Part shown: positions 33,837 to 43,454 of the stretch, piece by piece | Layout: each line of letters begins with the position of its first letter | Numbering within the stretch: position 1 is the first letter of the stretch | Assembly: GCA_028455995.1 (NCBI GenBank) | Contig: JABELC010000013.1 | Span: forward strand, 1,116,001 to 1,180,000 | DNA from: Scleromitrula shiraiana | Taxonomy: Eukaryota; Ascomycota; Leotiomycetes; Helotiales; Sclerotiniaceae | Length of the DNA: 64,000 nucleotides | Direction: 5' to 3' | The notes under the pieces: generated by a model | Databases searched by the model: none | Told to the model about the DNA's origin: nothing | The model's input: only the letters and a program-made list of their open reading frames with translations | Made by a program: the position numbers and the translations under genes

Positions 33837-36800
33837 ATGGCAACTTCAAATTTGTCTCCCGCCAAAATCTTATTGTTGGCTGTGAAAGCAGCAACTACGG
33901 GAAATATATCAGTATTAAGAGTTTTAGTCTCACGATACCAAAAGGTCCTACGTTTTGACATCATCCTCCGCATTATCCTAACACACCTCCCCGAATATTT
34001 GGAAGCTTCGAATTATGTACCTTTTATACAGGATTTAGTTTCGGGGGGAATTGTGGGCGATCCTAAAGCTGGAATAGATTCGAGCGCGCTCAACGGACTC
34101 AGCGAGACAGAAGCAAATAAGAAAGCTCGGAAGCTACACCTTCTGCCATTGTACTGGGAAAATGCTCCCGATGACATCCCGGAGGACCCTCTCGTTTTGT
34201 TTCTGGTACAACGAGCTTTGAGAATTGATGAGAATACTGGTTTGCTGGACCGAATCCCAGAATTACTTGTGCCGTTTTTATCACACTCAGCATACTTGCG
34301 AACATGGATGATTTCAACCATTTTACCCCTCTTCCGCTTAAATTACGAATACCACCAGAATAATCAATCGAACCTTACCATTCTCGAGTTCGAAAAATTA
34401 AACGATCATAAAGGCATACAATTACTGTTGTCAAGTACTGGGAAGGATACAACTATGGACAAAGAAGACAGCTCTGTCGGACGAGATCTAAGAGGCTTAG
34501 TAGGACCTTGGCTGTACGGAGATAGTAGATGGAAGCGGAGGAAGATCGAAGCTCAAAAATTATGGAAACCAGAAGTGACAGAACCACTAGAGCAAGCAGG
34601 TCTTATCAATCACAAATATGCAGGTTGGGAGGAAGTATTTGCATGGCTTACATCAGAGGTAACAAGGTCATGGGAAATAGTCGTTGAAGCTATCGAACAA
34701 TGGGACGGACCTGGTGATGTAGACTTGGGTGGTTATGATGATGGAACTGAATGGCTAGATGAAGAAGATCAGCTGCATTTAGAACAAAGATATGGGAGAG
34801 CAGCTCTTGCTTCTGCATATCTCATTCCCGACGGCTCCGTTGAGGCTTTGAATGGAGTCTATCGAATACTTTCACGAATAACAAGATTGCTTGATCTTGA
34901 TCAAATGACCACATTGGAGGCTGCCGCGGCCATCTTGACTCCTGTTCCTAGCTTCGAGGATAGTAACCATCCGTCTTTAGATAACGCAACTCATCTCCGA
35001 AATGGTCATTTAGAGGAGCAAAATACTTTGACTAAACCAAACGAATCGTCCATTCATTTGATTCGTGCAATACTTGTTAGTGCATTTCTGCTTACAAGGA
35101 ATGGAGTGAGCTGTCCTGTAAGAAAGGCAGGTGGGCTTGTCTTACTCCAGGAGGAGTATGAACAGAGAAACTTGTTTATTATATTTATCAATAATTATAC
35201 AAGTCGCAAGAATGACGAAAGGTCTTTCATTAGGATGAGAAACGAGTTGCTATGGCTACGAAGTTGGGGCGCGGAAGAGCTTGAGGAAGGTACAATCTCT
35301 GAACATGGAAGGGGCGTCTTTGGACGGCTTTCAAGGGAATTTATTGAAACAGAAATTCTAAAAACTCTTGTGGAAAACAATCGTATGTTCAATTCATTTT
35401 ACGTTTCTGAAATTCCATCTACTAACAATTTCCCTCGTCTAGAATACGCCCTTGCACGATCGATATATGAACTTTCCCCAGAACAGCCGTTATCTAAAGA
35501 TCGTATGAGAAGTATAATACTCTCTGTAGCCATGAATGCATACGACAACGCCTCAAATACCAATAAGACAAGGGGTGGCATGAAGAGATGCGACGACATG
35601 TGAGTGCCTGCCTAATTTAATCTGAAGTTTCACGGATACTAATTTGTACTTCTAGTGTTCGTTCGTTCGAGGAATTATTACAAGATTATTTTCCAGCAGA
35701 ACAGCTACGCTATCTCATTGATTCTACTCATGACCTTGGCCAATATAGATTAGTCTTAAAGCAAGGAGAACCTTTCGCACCAGTAAACCTTCGAAGACAT
35801 GGCGATCCTATATCCCTTATTGGTAAAGTGTTTGATCAAAACCCAAAATCTTATACACAGGTCCACGAGCTCGTTCGTATTGGACAAGATATTGTCCGAG
35901 CTGGCCTGACGGTTCAATGTCTGCTAGAACGCTCATTACCGCGTGAACATATTGAGGAGATACTAGAAAAAGAATTAATTTTTGCTGAGACGCGTATCCT
36001 AAGTATGGCTATTGATGCTGCTTTAGCAGAAGATGATTTCGAAACTGCATACTCTTATGTCGTCACTCGGCTCAAAGACATCGCGGGCTTAGCAGAGATA
36101 CAAACACCAGATATCGAAATCAAAGAAGTCGGGTTCTATGCTGAGGCTGAAGTCGAGATGGTTGACGATTGGTCATGGCGCGCGGCATTACAAGCTGGAA
36201 AATACCGACGAAATGCCCGTACAGTTCGAGCTACTCACCTCGGTAATACGAGCGGCAATCTCGAAATCCGCCATCTGGAACAACGTATAGAATGTTTATC
36301 ACACGCTGTCCGGTTAGCACCTAAATCAATTCTACAAGATATCATAAACGTATTCCGCAGATGCGAAGAAGAACTCGAGACGCAAATGAGGCAAGAAGAC
36401 GAAGAAGAAGAAGCCTGGGATTCAAAAGTTGACGAAAATGACATGCCCGGTGGTTTTGCATCTACACCTGCTAGGAACCTGCTCCCACCCACCGCAATCT
36501 CTCGTAATAAGAATGAAGAAGCTCCACTTTCGCTATTAGATCTTTCTAAAGAAAGTATGCAGCGCGCTCAAAGCGGTTTCTCGGCACTCAAGATGTTTAG
36601 GGGTCAATCGGATAGGGGTAATTCAATGGACAATACCACTTTACATGCGGAATCACCGGTAGAGAAACCATCGTCCAATCCACAGATGAGTGCTACGAGG
36701 CCATCGATTAGAAAGAGAGACCAGTTGAGGAATGTGGCGGTTGGGACGTTGGCTGGGGGTATTGGTTGGATGATTGGGGCGCCGGTGCCGGAGGCGACGA

Positions 36801-36895
36801 TTAATGCTACGAGAACGGCCGAGAGACCGGTGACTGAGGTTGAACAAAAGCAGCAGGAGGAGGAGGATGATGAGGAAATGGACCCGTGGGATTAG
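33837..36895 (+). CDS. SEC39: Sec39-domain protein (Dsl1/NRZ tethering complex)
   Basis: I model three exons, 33837-35382, 35443-35599 and 35656-36895 (980 residues). The long alpha-helical body (SPAKILLLAVKAATTGNISV at the start, VQRALRIDE, LKQGEPFAPVNLRRHGDP, LVRIGQDIVRAGL in the C-terminal half) matches fungal Sec39 proteins. Sec39 is a subunit of the Dsl1 complex that tethers COPI vesicles at the ER during Golgi-to-ER retrieval. The intron at 35383-35442 is 60 nt with no in-frame stop (donor GTATGT, branch CTAAC, acceptor TCTAG), so unspliced reading adds 20 residues. Splicing gives NNQYALARSIYE, which reads more naturally. The open frame extends upstream to a GTG, but ATG 33837 is the first Met. 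The tail is acidic (KQQEEEDDEEMDPWD). Confidence 0.82.
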
Positions 36896-37811
36896 TGTAT
36901 TGGTTAGTTTGGAGGCAACGATTGAACTTATGGTTGGGAATGAGGAGTTAGGTTGGGCTGTAGTTTACGGCTGCAAATGCATAGGTATAAATATCACCAA
37001 ATGGTAGGGCGTTCGGTATCTAGATCGGCCGAATCTGGCCTTGTATCAAAAAAACGAGTTTTGTTGTCAATAGTATGATTGAATAATAACATTTTGTATT
37101 TTATTGAAGAATTCACACTTGAAAGTGCACTTTTTGAATGTGCTTACTTGATATTCACAATCCTGTCTCCTTTGCTTATTTTAAATAGGTTGGCACGAAG
37201 TCGGATACATCGATTCCCTAATGCTCTTTCTTCCCACGCATGTTCACTATTGCAATTTCCTTTCTCCATCACAACTACATACACGATGCCCAGTCACATC
37301 AGATCATATCACATCACATCATCCCGCCTATCTCCCGACCGTCTCACATACATCAAACTCTAACTTATAATATACACCACCATATGAAACCATCAACCAC
37401 GAATTTCCAAGGTTATTCCAGATGATTCTCCAACAACATAGATATGACGAAGTAAATGAGTGAATCATTAGAATCCCAGTTCCTGCTAGCAACTTGCTAG
37501 AAAGTGAACGATATTACTGATAGGCTAGTAATAGGCAGATATGTGAGTCAACTGCCTACATGTGACCATAGGGATTGGTATCCAGAGGTATCCAGAAATC
37601 AATGGATAGACTTAGCCAATGAGAATATGCGATAGTCAGGGAATGGGACGGGAGTTTCTTTTTCTAGGTAGATACTTAAGGTTGTCGTTCATCCATCTAT
37701 CCGTTCAATTATTTTGCTATCAAAAATGCACCTGATTATTCAATACTCGAAATTCGACAGCAAGTACAGAAAAAGATACAGATACATAAAGAAAAACAAA
37801 AACGAGCACAC
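36896..37811. other. Spacer upstream of SprT-like gene
   Basis: Holds the 3' flank of SEC39 and the promoter of the next gene. ATCACATCA-like simple sequence occurs near 37295-37325. No gene supported. Confidence 0.5.
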
Positions 37812-38705
37812 ATGGAAATAAAAAAGACGACAGCAAACGCAAATCCAAAACCAAATCAAAATCTATGCTGGCTCATCCAAGCAAAAGATAGAGATCCGAA
37901 GGCTGGGAAATGGATTGCGTTGGGGCATACATATGCAGAAGTAGTGGAGGGGATATTGGGTGAATTACCTGGTATCTCAAAATCTACCGAAAAAGATTTA
38001 TGGGACTTTGAAAAGATGGTACGAGGATTAAATGAGAAGGAAAACAGTGGGAAGACAATAGAGGATCTGATTGGAAGATACTTTACCGCATTTAATAATC
38101 TCTTTTTCGGGGGGTATTTAAATGATAAGTGTGAAGTAAGATGGGAAGAAGGATTTCAAAAGATTAGAGGATGGACGAGGGATATGAGACAATTCGAGGA
38201 AGGGGTTTATGATTATGATTACGAAGAAGATGGCGAAGACGAAGAAGGAGAAGAAGACCACTCGCACAGAACCAACAAAAAGAAGCTGGAAACCCCAATA
38301 CCCGACCCATCCTGTACACACCAAAACATCGCCACGATCATCACAATCTGGAAACGCCCTGATATACTAAATCCTGTTGAGCGATTACGCAGTTATCTCG
38401 AAACACTGCTGCACGAAATGATCCATGCATTTTTGAACATTTATACGTGTTTGTGTGCGGGATGTATAAAGGATATGGATATACCGCGGACAGTGGGATA
38501 CACAGGTCATGGATTGGCGTGGTCTCGAATCGCGCAGGGTGTGGAGGAGGTGGTTGTGGGGACGTTGGGGTGCGAGTTGGATTTGAATCGGAAGGCTTGT
38601 TTGGCGGCGGAGATAAGGAGAAGTGGGTTGAGGAATGGGGATGTGATTAGGACGTATCAGCTTGGGGAGTTGAGGTTGGAGGCTTGTAGGGTTTTGGAGG
38701 GGTAG
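37812..38705 (+). CDS. SprT-like metalloprotease-domain protein
   Basis: An uninterrupted 297-residue frame. The central part (YFTAFNNLFFGGYLNDKCEV) and the zinc site HEMIH (H201, E202, H205) with a third ligand in GYTGHGLAW (H233) are typical of SprT/Spartan-like domains. The region between has an acidic, low-complexity linker (EEDGEDEEGEEDHSHR). Spartan/Wss1 proteases cut DNA-protein crosslinks. This protein lacks an obvious C-terminal zinc ribbon, PIP box or ubiquitin-binding motif, so a repair role is only inferred, and many fungal members are of unknown function. Its stop is 74 bp from that of the convergent GST gene. Confidence 0.78.
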   Translation: MEIKKTTANANPKPNQNLCWLIQAKDRDPKAGKWIALGHTYAEVVEGILGELPGISKSTEKDLWDFEKMVRGLNEKENSGKTIEDLIGRYFTAFNNLFFGGYLNDKCEVRWEEGFQKIRGWTRDMRQFEEGVYDYDYEEDGEDEEGEEDHSHRTNKKKLETPIPDPSCTHQNIATIITIWKRPDILNPVERLRSYLETLLHEMIHAFLNIYTCLCAGCIKDMDIPRTVGYTGHGLAWSRIAQGVEEVVVGTLGCELDLNRKACLAAEIRRSGLRNGDVIRTYQLGELRLEACRVLEG

Positions 38706-38779
38706 TTGAGCGGGATCATTGATAATTAGTTAAACTAGAATTGTATTACTAAGACTATTTCATAATACTTGATACATTC

Positions 38780-39755
38780 TTATTTCTTGGTATCGGCTTG
38801 CATGCTTGCTTGAACCCATTTCTTGAGTTCTTCGGCCTTTTGCTTTATGGCCTCGGGATTGTTTTTCAGATCTTTGATGCTGTGGCGGTCGGGTACGTGA
38901 CGGCCTTTCTCGACTGCTGGTCTCTTTTCCATTCTTTCGTCCCAGGCTTTTAATGCTGGGAATTCATCGATTTCAACCCCAGCCCAGAAGGCAGATGTTA
39001 CCCACTAGAATGTTGTTAGCAACTGTTTGTTACTTCTGTGGGAAGAGTTGAGGACATAAGGTATGTAGAATAGTAAAACGTTTTTTTGAGTACAAATATG
39101 AGAAACAACATTTAAGAACAAGATAAAACCGAATGATATCATGACCAAAGACAAATTACTTACACCCCAATGTGCAATATCAGCAATTGTGCACTTATCA
39201 CCAACCAGGTAACCCGAGGTAGATTTCTCGAGTTGGGTATTGAGAACAGAATAGAGACGTCTGGTCTCATTCACATATCGGTTAACACCATATTCAATTG
39301 TCTCGGGAGCATATCGGCGAAAATGATTTGCTTGACCTTGCATAGGGCCTACACCAGCATTTAGGAAGAAAAGCTAAAAGTATGTTAGAATACAATATCA
39401 ATTGAGTCAAATGTTCATAGAATCATTTATTTACCCAGTTGTTAACTTCATAATACTCTCTTGTTCCTCTTGGGTATGAGATTTTGTGTTCAGTGTCATA
39501 TCTATCCACAAGATATTGTTGAATGCTACCACTCTCAAATAATCTGATTTGTTTCCCATCTGAGAATGTATCCGTGATAGCGGGGATTCTTCCATTGGGA
39601 TTGATCTCAAGGAACCATGGCTCTTTTTGAGTGTTCTTGCTAATGTCGATCTTGTGAACAGTATAGGGAAGACCAAGTTCTTCTAAAGTAATGGAAATTT
39701 TGATTCCATTTGGTGTTTGGGTGGTGTAGAGATGGATTTCTGATTCAGCTGCCAT
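38780..39755 (-). CDS. Glutathione S-transferase (Ure2p/GstA-like)
   Basis: Three exons (39755-39435, 39373-39164, 39004-38780) encode 251 residues. The thioredoxin-like N-domain shows IHLYTTQTPNGIKISITLEE, NPNGRIPAI (cis-Pro loop) and the glutathione-binding FESGSIQQYL. The helical C-domain shows ANHFRRYAPE, YLVGDKCTIADIAHWG and a basic C-terminus. These are features of the fungal Ure2p-like class that conjugates glutathione to electrophiles or reduces peroxides. Both splice junctions are phase 0. The second intron, 159 nt, is long for this genome. A TATATAAA box lies 63 bp upstream of the start. The family is usually stress-induced; the sequence does not prove that here. Confidence 0.92.
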
Positions 39756-40465
39756 TTTGATAGTAATGTGGTTGTTGAGTTGAGAGACGTTTTATCATTA
39801 GTGCAGGAGATGAGGTCTTTATATATGAGTAGGCTCTCTAGGGTTTGGGTTGAATGCCGGTGAGAACCAAATGTCCAAACTCAATTATGAATTTATAATC
39901 ATATGGAGAAGATTTCAATTTGTAATCACATAGGAAAGATTAAGTTACTTGTTTCGAGAAAGTCAAGCACCTCACTTACGAAGATCCGTGAGTGATGGCA
40001 TCATCTCCCAGTGAGAGTGCCAAGTTATAAGGACAGCGAATAGGAAAGAATTATATATGCGGGAAAGGGGGGCAAATACAAGGAAACCGCAACTAGAAAA
40101 GAGGCATTCTTATCACTACGGATTTCTCGTGCGAACTGAGGGGTGGGATGTGGTAACTTAGCCCCGCCCGCCGCAAAGGATGTCCTGACATACTCGAGAA
40201 AACTAAATCCCTAGCAATGCAAGTGCACACTAATAATGCATGTTCACATTCCTTAAACTACAAAGGAGAGGGATAAACCACGGCTCGGAACGGGAGAATG
40301 ATATTCCTCAAAGTTCGGCTCAAGTTGCGCTAATCTAGTTTCGTAAGTATCTGCTAGCCGAGGAGCGCTAAAAGATGAGCTTTATTCCATCCCGCAAGAT
40401 CCAGTATACACATTTGCCTTTTAAAATAACAACGGTATTATTCAATATCAATAATTTTAAACAAA
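39756..40465. other. Divergent promoter region of GST and BBP genes
   Basis: 710 bp without an ORF, shared by the GST gene (-) and the branchpoint-bridging protein gene (+). The GST TATA box is at 39818-39825. Confidence 0.5.
39818..39825 (-). promoter_or_regulatory. Probable TATA box of the GST gene
   Basis: Reads TATATAAA on the minus strand, about 63 bases upstream of the GST start codon. Confidence 0.45.
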
Positions 40466-42676
40466 ATGTCGTGGCGACAACAAGGAAGTACCGGCTCGAA
40501 TAATATTCCTCTGGGAAACAAACGACGCTTCCCTGGTGATGGCGCACCTTCTCGAGATGATAGCTTCAGTCCATCTCAATCTTCCAACAATTACGGAGAT
40601 GGTGCTCCTAAGCGTGGTCGCAGTCCAGTAAGATGTAAGTTTAGTCTGCAAATTTCATTCCTATAAGATAACAATCTAACATATCTATAGCTGAGGAACC
40701 CGCTATCGATGGAGCTAGGCGTCGTAAGAAGAGAAATCGTTGGGGCGATGCGACCGAGAATAAGGCTGCTGGACTCATGGGACTTCCAACTGCGATTATG
40801 GCCAACATGACCAGTGAACAACTCGAGGTTTACACGTTACATTTCCGTATCGATGAAATTACTCAAAAGCTTAGGATCGATGATGTTGTTCCAGCAGATG
40901 GCGACAGGTAAGAAACCCTGATAATATATTTGAGATACATTCTAACAACACCCTCAGATCTCCTTCCCCTCCACCGCAATACGACAATTTTGGTCGCCGT
41001 GTCAACACTCGAGAATATAGATACCGAAAGAGGCTCGAAGATGAGCGACATAAATTGATTGACAAGGCCATGAAAGTCATTCCTAACTATCATCCACCAC
41101 AAGACTATCGCCGTCCTACTAAGACACAGGAAAAAGTCTATGTGCCAGTCAATGACTATCCAGAAATTAACTTCAGTATGATTGCTAACCCTCTAACCTT
41201 TCTAAAATTTACTCCAATACCTCCCTGTTTATTCCATTTCATTTTCACATGTGTGACGTTGAATGCAGCATTTGTGAGGCAAATGCATAGCACAGTCATC
41301 ACTAACCCGTTATACTCACTACATTTTGCTCAAAGCTTTTGATCTTATACTAACACCTAGCTTGCGCTTTACTAAAGTTGGTTTACTTATCGGTCCTCGT
41401 GGTAATACATTGAAGAAAATGGAGACAGAGTCTCAAGCTAAAATTGCCATCCGTGGAAAAGGATCCGTCAAAGAAGGAAAAGGTCGATCTGATGCAGCTC
41501 ACACCAGTAACCAGGAGGAAGATCTCCATTGTTTGATTATGGCAGATACCGAGGAGAAAGTCAACAAAGCAAAGAAATTGATTCATAACATCATCGAAAC
41601 GGTACGTTACATTCTGCTCCATTAATTAATCTACATCCAAAATATTAATACTTTTTTAGGCTGCGTCTATTCCCGAAGGTCAAAACGAGCTTAAGCGCAA
41701 TCAACTTCGTGAACTTGCTGCTCTTAACGGTACACTTCGTGATGATGAAAACCAAGCTTGCCAGAATTGTGGTGAGATAGGACACAGAAAATACGATTGT
41801 CCTCAACAACGCAACTTTACCGCCAATATCATTTGTCGTGTTTGTGGCAATGCTGGTCACATGGCCAGAGATTGTCCAGACAGACCACGTGGTGCAAATT
41901 GGCGCAACGATGGTCCAGCTGGTACTCCTGGACAAGCCCGTATTGGTTCTGGCGATGCTGTTGACCGCGAATATGAGGTAAGTACAATCTCTTTTCATCA
42001 CGATATTCAGCAAATGTTAACATTTATATAGCAACTCATGCAAGAACTTTCTGGCGGAGCTCCTGCTGGTCCAGATGCTCCTCGTCGTATCGAATCAGGC
42101 CCATCGGCTGGTTACGATCAAGGTCCCCCAACCAGTGGCCACGAAGATATTAAACCATGGCAACGAGGACCAACTAATGCTGCTGCTCCATGGCAAAGAG
42201 GAAATGATGCACGAGATGCTGCACCTTCCGGTCCCGCTCCATGGGCTAGAGGTAGAGGTGAAGACAGGGGAGGTTATCAAAACGGTTACAACGCTCCTCC
42301 TCCATCAGCTGGTGCTCCAGCCCCTTGGGCAAAGCAACAACCACCTGCCGCCCCATCTGCTTACCCACCAACCCAACCTGGTGGCTACGGCGCATATGCT
42401 CCTGGATATGGCTACCCACCTCAACAACAAATGGGTGCCCCTCCTGGTCTCAATATGCCTGGTGCTCCTCCTACAGGAGCCCCACCTGGAGGCCCACCTG
42501 GATTGAGCAATGCTAGCATTACTGCTCTCTTGCAACAATTCAGTAACAATTCCTCTCCACCTCCACCACCTCCCTCGAGCGCTGCTCCTCCTCCACCACC
42601 ACCTCCTCCTGGAAATGCTCCTCCACCACCTCCACCAAGTGATCAACCACCGCCACCTCCCCCACCAGCAAACTAG
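40466..42676 (+). CDS. BBP: Branchpoint-bridging protein (SF1/BBP, Msl5)
   Basis: Six exons (40466-40634, 40691-40907, 40958-41175, 41378-41601, 41660-41977, 42032-42676) encode 596 residues. The order is that of SF1/BBP: an N-terminal RKKRNRWGD motif (U2AF65-binding ULM), a helix-hairpin region (HKLIDKAMKVIPNYHPPQDY), a KH-QUA2 domain (FIGLLIGPRGNTLKKME, from residue ~201) and two CCHC zinc knuckles (C310-C313-H318-C323 and C335-C338-H343-C348). A long Pro/Gly-rich tail ends in poly-proline runs. It recognises the UACUAAC branch site in early spliceosome assembly. Intron 3 is 202 nt, far longer than the others, and carries a perfect TACTAAC followed by two possible acceptors. Confidence 0.95.
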
Positions 42677-43454
42677 GATCTAATGGAAAAGTTACTAATA
42701 ACTTAGGTTTTTCTTTGCTTACAAAGAATGTTTTCCTTATAATGCTTCATGCATATTATAGTATCGAGTGGTTTTTTCTGCCTTCACTTACTTTAGCTTT
42801 TGACTTTGTTCATTTTTCTCACATAATTATGTAGTCATAGGAAAAAGTAAAAAAATATCATTTTTGTAGATTGACAAATGAACTAATTGGCTTGTATATT
42901 TTGCTTCGTGGTTTGTGAAGTGCACTGATAACGTATATTTCTGCATGCCCTTTTGCTTCAAGTGACAATCAACTGTCTCATCCTTGCATGACGATTCGGC
43001 CAATCTTTCTGGCGTTACACATCTCATAGCTAGACTGATGCATATTTTTGCTTCGTTAAAACACCCGAGAAGCAAGCGTGAAGAATTCACCTCTCATGAC
43101 AACCGATATGTGATAGAGTAGTACTAATATGAATAAGATGTTTTGGTCACCAAGTGATTTAATGTAATTTGCGTAGATAAATAGATGCTTGATATTTATT
43201 ATTTTAGATACGATGATACATACATTGAAAACCTACTTGAAGCTGCAGTCGAAAGACAAAAGTTCCATGAAGAAACAATAGAAAATTATCCACCTTGAAA
43301 GAAATATATTTTCCAGTACATTTTCCCATTTATCCACGTACATTGATTGATCCATCAATAGTAACAAAATACAGAAAAACAACCGAGTAAGTAAACTCCA
43401 TTTTTTTTGTTTCGGTCTACCAAATCATATGATTTTTACCAAATCAAACATCAC
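42677..43454. other. Spacer between convergent genes
   Basis: Between the 3' ends of the BBP gene (+) and the repeat coiled-coil gene (-); mostly 3' UTR-like, AT-rich sequence. An 87-codon minus-strand frame at 42827-43090 has no support. Confidence 0.5.

Noticed and set aside
42305..42646. Trp/Arg-rich minus-strand frame
   Set aside because: Antisense shadow of the Pro/Gly-rich BBP tail.
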